DNA of 64,000 bases from Thunnus maccoyii (Eukaryota > Chordata > Actinopteri > Scombriformes > Scombridae). Location: the NCBI RefSeq assembly GCF_910596095.1, contig NC_056551.1, positions 4,761,001 through 4,825,000 on the forward strand. Direction: 5' to 3'. The notes under the pieces are model-generated. The model had not been told where the DNA came from, made no database searches, and saw only the letters and a program-made list of their open reading frames with translations. Position numbers and translations under genes: made by a program. Shown here in pieces: positions 1 to 12,402 of the stretch (position 1 is the stretch's first letter; every line of letters starts with the position of its first letter).

Positions 1-940
1 GACTTTTTTCTTTTTCATTTGTCTTTGTGTCTTTTTTTCTTTAAAACTACTGTTTCAAAAAATGCCGGACTTAAAGATGAATATGATTATTACTGTGAAA
101 AAAACTAAAATTTAAAATTTTGAAGATTTGAAACAATAGGACCCAGTATGTACTGTAAAGGTGTAATCAGTCATCAATCATTAAGTTGGCTAAAATAGTC
201 ATGAGCACATCCACAAAACCTCAGTGGGTCAGATTTTCTGTACAACAAATAAATATATTTTTTTAAGTGAAAAAGAAAAAGAAAAATTTTGATTAAACTA
301 ATTTCTTCAACTTTTGCAAAGCAGTGCTTCAGGTGATGCTAAAAGACATTTTCCAAAAATTCAAACTCAAATAAAAATTCAAATTCAAACAAAAAAAAAG
401 TCAAACCGTCCCCATATTTTCTAATCACAGCACTCAGTTGATTAAAGTCAATCCTAAATAAAAACAAGTTTTCATAGAAAACCTGCTTTCCATCACATCA
501 CCACTATCATGAGACTGAGCATGAGAGAAAATTCATGACCAACTTCCATCCCAACTGGTTTGCTGCTCACAGCTCAGATAACGAGCTGCCTGGATGATGC
601 AGCTGAACACAAACAACTCACCAACAGTTATCAACTTGAAGAAAAGGGTGTGATCACATTCCACAGCCACAGATTGCATTTCCCTGTTCAAAATTATCTC
701 GTTTTAACTCCTACTTCTGTACAAACCCTCCCTGTCTCTCTCAGATTACCTTGCGGCTGGTCACATGCCTACAAAACTCAACAAACAGCTCCAAAATGTA
801 CTTGGCAAACTACCCAAACAAACATCTTGCCGAGCGTCTGAGTCTCTTACCTCTCGGTGGCTCCTCAGCTGATTCAACTGTGTCAGATCCTGAGGGAGAT
901 ACGAGCCGTCCAGAGCAGCTGACCAGCAGTCCTGCATCTA
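1..940. other. AT-rich intergenic DNA, no supported gene
   Basis: No open frame here has recognisable protein character. The only coding-like hint is on the minus strand. About 33 codons between roughly 952 and 853 stay open and end at a good donor (AGAG followed by gtaaga). The putative acceptor falls inside a CAGT simple repeat, so I do not call an exon. Confidence 0.4.
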
Positions 941-1545
941 TATCCACCAACTGACTGACTGACTGACTGAGTGAGTGGGAGGCTGGATCACTGGATGACT
1001 GGTTGACTGACTACCATTCAGCTGGAGGCAGCAGAGCAGAAAGAGCCACTCCCCTCACCGACTGACCTGACCAGCTGACTCGCTGGCTGGCTGGAGGGAT
1101 GGATGGATGACTAGTTTAATGGCTCTGCCTTGCTGCTGTTGTCTTGGTGGCTGTCTTGCTGATTGAAATTCCTGGCAAAATAACTGACCGAGAGACTGAC
1201 CGACCAACTGACTGACAAAATGAAGGAAAAAATGACTAAATAACTAACTGAAAAACTGCTCAGTAACTGACCAACTGATTGACAGTTCAAACCAACCGAC
1301 TCAAGACTGGCTGACTACAAGAATGACTAACTGACCAACCAACTAAAAACACTAAAAACTACCTAACTGAATGACTAATCAACTGACTAACTGATTAACT
1401 GGTAGATTATCTGACTAACCATCTAACTGACTAGTTCACTGTTTGCTCAGTTACTGACTTTTACAGTCTGACTGAGTAGAAATTTCTAAAAGTGGCTGAC
1501 TGGTTGCCTTACTGACTGAACAGCTCACTGACTGGCTTGTTACTT
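941..1545. repeat. Degenerate CTGA/CTAA tetranucleotide tract
   Basis: About 600 bases are dominated by variants of ACTG, CTGA, CTAA and GACC. They start with a clean run of CTGA units near 950-970 and decay towards 1540. This looks like an old expanded tetranucleotide microsatellite that has accumulated substitutions. No coding function is visible. Confidence 0.7.
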
Positions 1546-1760
1546 ACTGAGGTTCAGATGCCGGATTCTTTCTTTCTGCTCTTCCTTCTTCCCGCTCTGC
1601 TACTTTCTGCTTCTCTGTCTGTCTCTAACTCTGTTTCCCTGTGTAATGAGAGGGTGGGGCTGAGCTACAGTAAGCTAGCTCTGGACACACACACACACAC
1701 CCTTATCAGTTAGTAAGAGCAGAGTAGAGCAGCCTCAGGTCATGTTGGTAGAGGAAACTG

Positions 1761-1761
<1 letters not shown>

Positions 1762-1835
<74 letters not shown>

Positions 1836-1840
1836 TGTGT
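1762..1840. repeat. (GT)n microsatellite
   Basis: Nearly pure GT dinucleotide run of about 79 bases with one AT interruption near 1829. It creates a spurious poly-Thr/His frame on the minus strand. Confidence 0.97.
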
Positions 1841-2486
1841 TGTTGGCACTAGTAAAACAGGAAGTAGGTAAGAAATGATTCCGTACTGCCCCAGGTACAT
1901 TCTTGAATGGAGGAAACACATTCTGTATGTTATGTCATCCAAAGCTTAAACAAAAAGTCAACTCTGACACATGTCGCAAAACTCACAGGGACTTCAAAAT
2001 AAATTGTGAATAAAGTAAAACAAATCTTATTATTAATTGATATTTACTCAGTAGAGCAGTGGGTGGTGCTGCTGGTTTTCCCACTGAAGTATTGTATTTT
2101 ACATTCAATGTTTCTCATCACTGAAAAGCAGGAGTCTCATGGATGATAGTTAAAGTGAAGAATTACAACCTACTATAAGGTTACTCTTGAGATCAGATAC
2201 AAAATAGCCTAAAAGAATCTGTTTCCTAGAGGCTGCAGTGCTCATTGCATTTTGATTGTTCACTTTTTTATTTAAATTCACAGTTTTAGAGTTGTATTTA
2301 TTCTGGCAAAGTTCTTGTACAGCTGCTTTACCATTTAACATATGAGAAATTTAGGATTTAAAGAAGGCTCGCAAAATTTTGAATAGCATCATTTTAATAT
2401 CAGTATATATAATAGTGTATATATATAATATCCAGCCCTGGTTGTCCCTCCATACAACAAGGTACATTATCTACTGATATCATTGA

Positions 2487-3359
2487 GCCTCCTTCACTAA
2501 TATGCATGTTCTTACTTTGCGCACAAAATAATTTTGCACGCAAAATTACCATCAGATTCATGACACATGCACACTGGCCAATTTTGTTCTTACCACCGTG
2601 CGTATGTTAGTGAATCAGAATCATTCTACATTGACGTGCCCACTATCAGTAATTAGCATACTACCATGCCCCCATTTCTCTCATAAGGAAAGCTGTGTTG
2701 GAGCGGTGCAGCAGTGGAGAGAGCTGTCACACACTGCAAAGAGGGCTGTGATGGTAAAAATGTAGAAAAACTTTACTGCTAGTAAAATGCAAACAATAGT
2801 TACAGAAGTAGAAGCCAGAAAAGGCAGATTTGTCTGTAAACATGTCATTGGCAGAACTGTGGTTGGTAAATGTGTAGATCTGTGGAATTAATCTAAATAA
2901 ATCTCTACTGCTGCAACGTGTTTTGTCTCTGTCCACAACAGGTTGTGATGTACTAAAAGCAGAGTGGGAACAGGACAATTTTAATAAATTAATAATTTCA
3001 TTACATTTATGATGATTTATGGATTACACCATCTTAACTATTAATTTTATAATTAGTAAATAAGTTGTGTATTATTAGCAATTTCCCACTTTTAAATGTT
3101 GTATATTTAGGCCAAATATTTTTTTAAATAATTGTGGTTCTAATATACTGTTTACATTGAATAAAAATTGACTATATAATTTTTAAGAGTGTGGGACTGA
3201 TTTGTGCATATGCATGGTCTAAGGCAGTTCTCATTTTGTTCACAGAGAAAGAACAAATTCAGGTGAGAACATATTGATGAATTCCGCATTTGTGCTTAAA
3301 ACGTTCGCAAGCACAGTTTAAGCACAGATTTGTGTGTAGGCACTGTTTGTGAATGAGGC
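2487..3359. mobile_element. Candidate MITE with 14-bp inverted ends
   Basis: The 14 bases at 2487-2500 (GCCTCCTTCACTAA) match the reverse complement of 3346-3359 (GCCTCATTCACAAA) at 12 of 14 positions. Both ends are followed inward by similar text rich in GCGCAC/GCAAAA or AAGCACA. The roughly 870 bp between them holds no transposase frame. It is probably a non-autonomous DNA transposon; the family is not identified and no target duplication was confirmed. Confidence 0.4.
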
Positions 3360-3362
3360 CTA

Positions 3363-4720
3363 CTGTGTGTGTTAGTGTGAGACAACACCTGGCAACTACT
3401 TCTTTGTGAATAATTGCAGTTTTTTTTTAAATTTACTCTTATTTTCCCATTTTTTGTCATCATTTCCTTGAACCACCTCTCACCATCATACTGTAGAGAG
3501 GAGGAGAGAACAAGAAAGACGAGAAAAGAAGAAAAGCAGCCAATGAGAATATTACTACTTCCAGGGCATTTCTTCCCAGCTACAATCTGTTTTTCTTTGT
3601 TTCAAACAGAAACAAATATTTCAGTCCTGAGCTTCTGTCAGTCTGCTCCGAGCGACAACATAGCAGCAGCGTGTCTTCAGCTGGCCGGCAGCCATCACAG
3701 CTTCATTAGAAACTTCAATCATCCACACTGACAATAACACAAAGAGACAGCAGAGACGCAGAGGGTGGGGGAGTGAAAAACATCTAATACAACTCTTCTT
3801 CTTCTTCTTCTCTCCTCCTCCCTTCACACTCTAAGGCATATTAGTTTTCTTGCTACTTTTAAATTTATGGTTGAAATTTGTGTCACTTTCCGATCTGTAG
3901 TTTGATTCACTTCGTTAACACAAAGGAGAAACAAAAGATACAAAAGGTACATCGTTGCCTTTTAGTTCCTGTTTTGGGTCCATGCTGACTTATTACAAAC
4001 AAACCAAGATGGCTGACAGGTACTCTCATTCATTGTATAGTGTTTGTGATCATTGTTCATTATGGACAGGTCACACCAGAAAGTGGCAAACTGAAATTCA
4101 TCTGCGTGTCTAATGTGTGGTGCCAGAAGCTTGGTGATGTAGTGACAGCTCTCAGGGCTAGTTGGTAAACTACTGTAGCTGGCAGGCTAGCTGCTAACAT
4201 GCTGTCCACATCCGCATAACTAGCTCTTTACCTCCTTCTTGTACACCACTGAGTCACTCAATAAAGTTATAAAAACCTCTTTGAGCTAGCAAGCTTACTA
4301 ACTGTCAGTTGAGAAGCTCGATCGCAAACAGAACAATAAGTTCATGTAGTTTACTTATTTGTACCATCAGCTCCTGTGTCACAACTGTCTATAAACCATT
4401 CCTCTTTTATGAAGCGGTTTATACTCCAACAGAATACTTTAAAAATGAGAAGGTGACAAACAGCTAATAAGCTATGACAGCTGCTCCATTTGAGCTCTCT
4501 GTTCCCTCAAAGGTTAACAGAAGAAGTCAAAGTTCACCAAAGTTGAACATTTGTGCAGATTTACTTCGCCCCTTAAGCAAATTCACTGATTGTGGTAATT
4601 CCATTAAAATTAATTGATTTTGCTGCAAATTTAGCTGCTTTCAAGGCTGGTGTGACCAAGCCTTTACCATAAATCAAATTCTAGTGACCGACAACAAGTC
4701 ACGCAGCACTGTAGTCAATG
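3363..4720. other. Intergenic DNA, nothing recognised
   Basis: Mixed-composition sequence with a short TTC/CTT run near 3795-3815. Open frames are short and lack domain-like content. Confidence 0.5.
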
Positions 4721-4722
4721 AG

Positions 4723-4977
4723 CAGCTGTGGCTCAGGAGGTAGAACAAGTTGTCCACTCTTCATAAGGGCGGTGGTTCAGTCCCCAGCTCCCCGATCCTC
4801 TCTGCATGTTGAAGTGTCCTTGGGCAAGACACCAAACCCCAAATTGCTCCTGAGGGTCAAGCCAGCACCTTGCATAGTAGTTTGCTAACATCCGTGCGTG
4901 TGTGTGTGTGTGTGTCAAACTGTAAAGTGCTTTGGATTAGTGCTACATAAATGCATTGCAATGTCCATTTACCTTAT
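4723..4977 (+). mobile_element. tRNA-derived SINE-like element
   Basis: A pol III A-box-like stretch (GTGGCTCAGGAGG, 4729-4741) is followed about 33 bases later by a B-box-like stretch (GGTTCAGTCCCC, 4774-4785). The body then has 'tccttgggcaagac', a short GT run (4897-4914) and an end containing 'gtaaagtgctttgga'. I recall this arrangement as a very common teleost short repeat. No coding capacity. Confidence 0.6.
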
Positions 4978-6017
4978 GTGTTTATTTTTTTTCTCTGGTG
5001 TCGGAAAAAGCTAATAAAGAAATGAATACAAGAACTGCCAAATTCCACAACCACAACCCATCACTAATACGCTGATGCACATGCATGTTACCATGGTTAC
5101 CAAATGATCCTGCATAATTACAGGAGATTGTTTCCTTGGCAGTTCCCATAACCAGAAACATTTGAAATCATACTAATGTCACATGAAAACATGAGAACTG
5201 ATTGATTTAAATGAAATATCTTATTTAATAATAAACTGTACCTCTTGTGTCCCAAACATACAGTATATTTAATTTATGAAATTTGTCCTTCTCAGACACC
5301 ACTGTTCAGAGTCTGACTTCCTGCATTATTTTTGGAGACAATATAAAGGTGATGACAGGAGAGATGTGGCTGAAAGAGCTTAAATAAATAAAGAGAAAAT
5401 CTCTCCTCTCCCATCTCAGCTGGTCTGGAGTCTCCATGTGTCCAGACGGCGAAGCATCATGCAGCTCATGTTGGTGACCTTTAGGTGATGTTAAAGGCCA
5501 CCTAACCACAACACTGACAGTTACCATGACAAAACAAGATCTATCACTGGCTCTGTAAGGAGGCACTGACAGCAGGATACAATATTCTGTTGCATCAGAT
5601 CTTACATTCATTTCAGCGGATCTCCACTGGTTCTTTTCTATTCTTTATGTTAAAGGTGATGCTAGGGTGATCTGGATGTCAGGAACATATCATTTCTCCT
5701 GGTATGATCTGGAGACAAAGATCTTCTATCCATTTTCCACTGGTCATATTTTTTTTATCTAATGTCATTCATACTATCTATCCAAAGTTACATCCAGTCA
5801 GTTGAATTGCTAATTTCTGATTCCCTTACATAACTGCACTTATACATGGTCTGGGTGAATACTCTTTTCTGATTGGCCGGCAGATGTGCATTAAATCCGT
5901 GTATTGCACACATAGTTCGACTCAAGTTTAATCATCCTTCTAAATTCATCCATTACCCAACCTGTAACCATAGCAACATTAAAGAGCACAGCTGTCAAAG
6001 CTTACTTGTTATGAAGT
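4978..6017. other. Intergenic DNA, nothing recognised
   Basis: AT-rich sequence without convincing frames, hairpins or repeat signatures. Confidence 0.45.
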
Positions 6018-6212
6018 TTTGAAGAATGGGACGCAGCAGAGGAAAAAGAAAGAAAGAAGAAAAGAAAGAAACCAAGCAAAAAACGGCAGAAGGAATTGAC
6101 ACCTGAAGAGCTTAAAATGATAGAGGAAGAGAAGGATGAGATTAATACAAAAAAGGCAAAAAAATGGGAAGTTAATATACTGATACTCTCTCTACTAAAA
6201 ACAAAGGAATGA
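6018..6212 (+). pseudogene. Possible DUF3504/Crypton-like recombinase relic
   Basis: A plus-strand frame ending in TGA at about 6212 encodes a lysine-rich start. A stretch then reads roughly ELTPEELKMIEEEKDEIN and ends with a KKAKKWEVNIL-type motif. The pattern of a charged helix, a Lys-Lys-Ala-x-Lys-Trp motif and a hydrophobic helix resembles the N-terminal part of fish tyrosine-recombinase (Crypton/DUF3504) proteins. There is no start codon in that frame and no catalytic domain. At best it is a short relic; a chance lysine-rich frame is possible. Confidence 0.3.
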
Positions 6213-6540
6213 TTTGAAGACATACTCTGCAGTTATGCTTAACGACAATTAATTTTAGGCTTAATTTTAGGCCTCGGTTCAGGCTGGCGGCGTGTACAGT
6301 GTGGCATGTTGTCATGACAACGGTAAGCTCTTGCTTCATAACCTTTCGATTTTGAGAGAAAAACTTTAATCAAAATTTGCGAATGCTTTTATTTTATATT
6401 ATTGGCAAATGACCATGGTATAAGCGGGATACTCATGATGATTATCCCTCACATAATTTCTAAATTGTGACCAACATCTGATACCAGTAACAATGAACAG
6501 TAATGTTAATATCAGTAGGAATGCATATCTGTATGCCAGT

Positions 6541-6615
6541 TTCACCAATTTCTGAGACTTTATAAACCAAACAATTAACAAATTAATATAAAAATAAAAT
6601 AATCTACAGATTGAG
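6541..6615. mobile_element. Fragment of hAT-like MITE
   Basis: The stretch 'tttctgagactttataaac' followed by 'caaacaattaac' and 'ataatctacagatt' matches one end of the better-preserved MITE at 12080-12402. Only one end remains. Confidence 0.45.
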
Positions 6616-6689
6616 CTTGAAGGTTTACGTTCGACCTTGATAACAGCAATTACCAAGCAAAACATTCTCAATTTTAGGTCAACTAACCG

Positions 6690-6930
6690 GGTGTTACTTT
6701 CAAGCATATCTCACGGCTTTCTTCTGCAGATGGAGTTTGCTTAGTTGTGGAGTCATGGAGAACCTGGGGAGGCAGAGACTTCTCCATAGCTGCCACCTCC
6801 CTCTGGAACTTTCTCCCCAAACACATTTGTGACTGCTCCAATCTATCTAAGCTTAAGAAGTTACTCAAAACTCACCTTTTTAGAACTGCTTTACTAATGC
6901 TAATTGCTAATGTGTGATTGATGTCCTGTG
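6690..6930 (+). pseudogene. LINE ORF2 C-terminal relic
   Basis: The plus frame around 6809-6900 reads WNFLPKHICDCSNL, then KLKKLLKTHLFRTAL. This is the typical C-terminal end of fish non-LTR retrotransposon ORF2 (WNsLPxxI...FKxxLKTHLFxxAF). No upstream reverse transcriptase or endonuclease domain is present, so this is a 5'-truncated dead copy. Confidence 0.65.
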
Positions 6931-7578
6931 CTACCTTATGCTCTACATATAAAATATATTATTTATCATTATTATTATATTATTAATTGGTAGAAAAATT
7001 GGTCCCATTTCCTCCTGATTCTGACATGACTGTTGTAACTGAAAGCAGCCTAGTCTGTCTGTCACTAAGTGAATATTGTTGGGGGTCAATATGGCAGCAT
7101 CAGCAGGACAATGACATTACTATATAAATTTAGTACAGGATAGTTTAGCCTTTCATTCTGTTCCACATGATTTGTTTAATAGGATCATGCACTGAGGGCA
7201 CACAGAGATGTGAAAGGCCGCTGGTCCAAACAATGGAATTACAGAAACAACACAAGCACTCACATCACTGAGTTGGTATATTGCACACTTTCTTTCATTC
7301 TTCTCGGCAATTATATATGCATCAACAGTGAGATACTGGGAAACATTTTCAATCCCTCAACCCTCATTAGCCGAATGTGAAAAGGGCAACTGGGTCCAAA
7401 ACAATCTGCTAAGATTTTGACATTCAGCATAAACATGCCCCGAGTCGAGAACCGCAATTCCCACAATTCCCAATGAACCAGAAAGAAGCACTTAATAGAG
7501 TTAATGTATTGGATGGTACAGAGTATGGATACACAACTGACACAGAGATGTAAATGAGTACAAATGCTCACGACTAAG

Positions 7579-7695
7579 ACACACACACACACACACAAAA
7601 CTAGCATCAGTTTAACAGGGTTCACTGGTCATACGACAGTAATTGCTGCCATCAGTTTTGACAGCAGAATGTGAATGGTGGGAATGCTGTGTGTA

Positions 7696-7761
<66 letters not shown>
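7579..7761. repeat. Paired (AC)n and (GT)n microsatellites
   Basis: An AC run at 7579-7597 is followed by a long GT run at 7699-7761. The two runs are complementary and about 100 bases apart, so the region could form a weak AC/GT stem. They generate spurious poly-His/Thr and poly-Val/Cys frames. Confidence 0.95.
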
Positions 7762-7763
<2 letters not shown>

Positions 7764-9420
7764 TGTGTTCAAGATGAAGTATGTAACCATTTGCCATAAC
7801 TGCCAATAATAAAAATCAACAGCCTGACACAGGAAAGACACAAATCACTGCTGTCCAACATAAGGTATGGTGACCTGCAGTAGAAACATTTCCTCTGGTC
7901 TCTATCTGCCTGATCGAATTTACCTCATACTTCTCTGCCAGACGTGTGGCAAAATATAATTATTTCTCACATTTATAGAGAGTCTAAATGAAACAGGAAT
8001 GTCAATGATACTGCAGCTATTGTGCATTTTTTCCATTTTTCAAAAGAGGATTAAAAACATTTTTTAACATATTTGTGAAAACCGGTGGGTGGATGTATCC
8101 CATGTCAGAGTTTGACTGACAATTGAGAGTCTGCATTGCTATGAGATGAACTTCTGTGGTGCATTATACTGGCTGGAACATGTCATAACCTTGTTTTTTC
8201 CCCTTTTTTCCCAACAAAGATCACAAATTGTTGGTTATGCATTGTAAGTGATTTAAGCAGTTTGTCCCTTTCCAATATTCAACATTTGGGAGGATCCATT
8301 ATGTTGTTAAGTGTGTATTCCGCTCAGAAAACTGAAGCTAGGTAGTCTACCCTGCTGACATAAGGACTGATTACCACTAGACTTTACTTTCTGTTCATAA
8401 TATATCATCACCTGGTGAGTCATCAGCAGCTCCTGAACACTCAGTGCTGTGTTTGTCCTGCGGTTAGCTAGCATTAGCTGTCTCTGAAAACTGAAAGTCC
8501 TTTTTTTTGGTATTTACAATTTTGACCAAGTGCACAAGTCAAAACAAACACCACAGATAAAAATATAGGCTACTGAATTTGAAAGATAACAACACAGATT
8601 ACTAAAAACCCAGCCACACAATATTACCTTCCTCAGCAGTATGTTGTGTGGTTCCATCCCTTTGTCTAGACAGGGATGGACTCCATTAAGTGTGTTCAAA
8701 CAGAAAGCAAAGTGAATTTTCAGCTTGCATCATTCATGCCAATTTGACCGCTGGACCATCCGTGCAGTCCGTGTTGAGTGGGAATGTGTTTGTTTGTGTG
8801 TGTGTGTGTGTGCATGCGTGTGTGTGGCAGCTGAGCCACTGACTGATCTCAGAACACGACATCACAATGTTTCATTTGGTTATTCACCCATTTTTTAAAT
8901 GGCAAATGTCTAGTGCAGTACAGCTCTTGACAAAATTATGTCGCTGTCAAAAAACCTTGAGCAAATCTCTTTCAAAACAGTTTAACTTAGAACTTAGAAA
9001 TACAACGAAACTACTAAAAGTTGACTGTGATGGCTCATCTATCTGCAATAAGATTAAAGACTGTGTAGGTTGATTTTCATGGAAATGAAGTGAAACCTAT
9101 GGCACCTGGAAGGAAATCTAATAACAATAATGAAAAGTATACAGGATTTGTACTTTGTGGTCTAAAACATGCAAAGGCAACAGACTGGTCCTTTAAGGAT
9201 CAAAATAGATGGCAAAGTTTAAGGATGTCTTCTTGATTCAACTACAGTCTTCTGCAGTATCTCTAGAAAACTCTAGTCAGTCATGCAGTTTCTATTACAG
9301 CCCTGTTAAAAACACTCCAGGAATGTCCTTTCCTATTTAAAACAGTTTACCCAGTAACAGACACTCGCCTATCAGCAGAACACAACACCCAAGTCTTTTT
9401 CATATGAGAAGCAAACCTGA
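7762..9420. other. Intergenic DNA with a short GT microsatellite
   Basis: The only clear element is a (GT)n run at 8794-8812 that continues imperfectly to 8826. The rest shows no gene or repeat I can name. Confidence 0.5.
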
Positions 9421-9424
9421 CAGC

Positions 9425-9470
9425 TTGTAAGCGAAAGGTCAGCGGTTCAATTCCCAGCACGAAGACGAGG
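9425..9470 (+). mobile_element. SINE fragment with B-box
   Basis: The phrase 'gtaagcgaaaggtcagcg' is followed directly by 'gttcaattccc'. It contains a tRNA-type B-box (GGTTCAATTCC) and matches the promoter end of common fish tRNA-SINEs. There is no full tRNA fold or matching acceptor stem, so it is not a functional tRNA. Confidence 0.45.
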
Positions 9471-9710
9471 TGGTCCTTAACAACAGGAGAATATTTTTAT
9501 TGTTTTTTTTAGCAATTGTATTCAAAATCTCAGACTTAAACATTGGAAATCCACAAACTCTCCAACATTACAGAAATAATGTTGTGCAACTCTTAGCTGT
9601 GACATACCATACAGACAAAGGTAGTCAAGGTACAGTTGCTGAATGTCTCTATTAGGGGAGTCAATGTGAAGTTGCTGGTTTTTAATGCAGGATGCATGAG
9701 CACTGTAAAC

Positions 9711-10416
9711 ACATGCTAGTGACACAGCTCTATGGATGGCAAAAGAATGAAGTATCGCAACATCTATTGGATGAATTGCCACAAAATTTTGTACTTTCAT
9801 AGTCACATTCATTATCACATACATTTATGATCCCCAGAAGATAAATCCTGATGACCTTGGTGATCCCTTAACTTCTCTTCTAGTGCCACCTCAGGGTTGA
9901 CATTTTTAGTTGTTAGTGAAATATCCTGACAACTGTTGGATGGATTGCCATGGAATTTGGTACAGATATCTATGGTGCCCAGAGGATGAATTTTAATTAC
10001 TTTGGTGATTCCTTGACTTTTCCTGTAGCACCACCAGCAGGTCAAAATTTTCACTTGTTCTGTAAAATATCTCAACATCTATATCTAAGGGATTGCCACA
10101 AAATTTTGTACAGAAGTTTATGGTTCCAAGAGGACGGAGCCTAAGGTGGGATTCTTCCCTGACTTCATTTAGCATTATTTGGTTCAGAGTGACATCTCCA
10201 CATCTACTGGACATTCTGTAAACATATTCATGCCCCCTTCAGGATTCACTGTAAACCCTTTGGTAATCCACTGATGTTTTTGCACAATACTTTGGTTTAA
10301 GGCCCAACTTTAGTCAACGTTGTTATTGTGAGTGATTCTGATGTTAGCATTTGGCTCAAAGCACTACTGTTCTGCAGTACAGCCTGACCAAGCCGTAAGC
10401 ATAGCTGTAAACTTGG
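9711..10416 (+). repeat. Dispersed repeat family R1, copy A
   Basis: This copy contains three degenerate internal units of about 120 bases. Each runs roughly 'tattggatg.attgccat.aaattttgtac...gatgaat...ttggtgatccctgactt...ccacc', and the copy ends with 'ttagcatttggctcaaagca'. The same text recurs at 11641-12034, 41335-41662 (inverted), 50035-50350 and 56685-57261. I recognise it as an abundant fish interspersed repeat but cannot name the family. Non-coding. Confidence 0.7.
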
Positions 10417-11640
10417 TCAGTTGTCAAGATTGGGACTTCAAATATGCACAGACATGCCACTTCTTAACCTTTGGATCCAACACTAGGATCCCAGTCTTTT
10501 TTATGTTCAACTTTAAGGAATTGGTGTGGTTCAGGAGGAAGTAAAATGTAATATTCAGCATATTACACATTGTATGCATGTATGTGCATGTGTATTACAG
10601 ATTGCACATATTAGGAAAGTCTCATCTTTGAGTTCAGTAAAGTTTATTTCTGTATCTTATCCATATTTCAAGAGAAAAAATACACATCACAGCTGTCAGA
10701 AAACATTAAGAAAATTTTAAAAACTGAGACTTGGGTTTGGACAAGATGGGGCTTTTTTTCTCAGAAGTGAATGTAGTTAAGAGTAATTAAATAAATCTTA
10801 TGCTGATGTTACAGCTTGATGATTACATCACCTCTAAAATGAGACATTCTGCATGAGCCCAGAATTGTGTGTCGTAACACAACAGCTTCTCACAAAATGG
10901 AGAGAACAGGTATTAATTGTTGCAAAATGTGACTCAGGGAGTGCTCAGATTGTTGTGTCCTGCCAGTACAATGGAGATCATTGTAGCTCGACTGCTCATC
11001 ATCATGTCACAAGGTCACAATCTTCACAGGCCGCGGTGGAGTCGACGAGTCAGCAGAAATGGCTGTCGCTGATGTAATGATCACATCCTGTTTTCTTTTA
11101 GATTATTTAACACTGCAGCTGTGTTCAACAGCAAATCGATTAATGGAGACAAATGAAAGCATTTGTATTTATTGATCAAGACAATCTGTGAGGACTGTGT
11201 TTACAGGACTTTTAATTAATTCTTCACATTAGCTGTGTTTGAAGAGTTTGCGTTCCAAATGAGAGACAAAACAACTCAAACAAAGGAACGAGAAATATCT
11301 TACTGTATACTGATATTCTTCACATTATTGGTTATTTTAACACTTTGAAGGGTTAAAGTGAAAAACTGATTCATGTCAGTCAGGTTGATTACATAGAAAA
11401 GCTTGAACTATACATGTCATATTTTGCTTATAGTCAGCCAGACTAAATCTCACAATCTCAGTTTCCACAGAGTTTAATGTCTCTGAAATATCAGCGGAGA
11501 AGTGATTAATTCCAGTCAGACACCTTAATAATCTGTAAACATTGAGATGATTTTGTCACTTGCTGCCTCTCCAAACTCCTGAACCTTGTTAATAACTATT
11601 AAACCCCAGAGTTAGGGAACAGGGATGCACTGATCTGGCT
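10417..11640. other. Intergenic DNA, nothing recognised
   Basis: AT-rich. Short frames only, with no convincing repeat ends or splice-bounded coding. Confidence 0.45.
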
Positions 11641-12034
11641 AATGTCAGTCAGACAGTCAGTCAGTCTACCACTTTGGTCTGAACTGAAATAGCTCAACAA
11701 ATATTGGATGAATAGCCATGAAATTTTGTACACTCATATACAATCCTTATAGTGTGAATCCTACTGACTTTGGTGATGTCTTGACTTTTCCTCTAGCACC
11801 AGCATGAGGCTGACATTGTTGGTTTTTAGTGCAATATCTTGACAACTACTCAATGGATTGGTATGAAATTTGGTACAGATATCCATGTTGTCTAGAAGAA
11901 AAATCACTTTGGTGATCCCTTAACTTTTCATTTAGTGCCACCATCAGGTCAAAACTTGAATTTATATTAATAATTTGGGTTTATGACCAAATTCCCACAA
12001 AATTCCCACCAGCCTCAGCTGTGCCATGCAGTAC
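11641..12034 (+). repeat. Dispersed repeat family R1, copy B
   Basis: It starts in a short GTCA run, then 'ctaccactttggtctga', and carries two of the internal units seen in copy A. It ends in 'ccaccagcctcagctgtgcc', so the 3' 'ttagcatttggctcaaagc' part is missing. Confidence 0.65.
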
Positions 12035-12079
12035 CTGCTTCTTCTTGTACTACTGTATATGTGTACATGCACAATACAA

Positions 12080-12402
12080 GAGCTGCAATGGCTAGTTGAT
12101 TAATCAAGTAGTTGATTGACAGAAAATGAATCAGCAAATATTTTAACAATCAGTTAATCCTCAAAGTCGTTTTTCAAGCAAAAGTACAAACATCTCCTTG
12201 TTTTAGCTTCTCAAATGTGAGGATTTGCAGTTGGGTTTTGTACTGTTGGTAAATCAAAACAAGAAATTTGTAGGTGTCAACTTGGGCTGTACGGACATTT
12301 CTTACTATTTTTTGACATTTTATAGACCAAATGATTAATTGATTAATCAAGAAAGTAATTAGCAGATTAACGGACAATGAAAATAAAAATTTTTTGCAGC
12401 CT
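12080..12402. mobile_element. hAT-like MITE with short terminal inverted repeats
   Basis: The left end (gagctgcaa) mirrors the right end (ttgcagcct). Subterminal blocks are also complementary: 'gttgattaatcaag' near the left end and 'ttgattaatcaag' near the right. The body includes 'acattttatagaccaaatg'. The 323-bp size, the lack of coding capacity and other partial copies in this window (6541, 22060, 47758, 48480) fit a non-autonomous DNA transposon that I recall as very common in teleosts. Confidence 0.65.

Noticed and set aside
853..952. Possible minus-strand exon ending at a gtaaga donor
   Set aside because: The donor is good and the frame is open, but the acceptor would lie in a CAGT simple repeat. 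No neighbouring exon was found and the peptide is not recognisable.
9425..9470. tRNA gene
   Set aside because: Only the B-box region is tRNA-like. No A-box, anticodon arm or acceptor stem fits, so it is treated as a SINE fragment.
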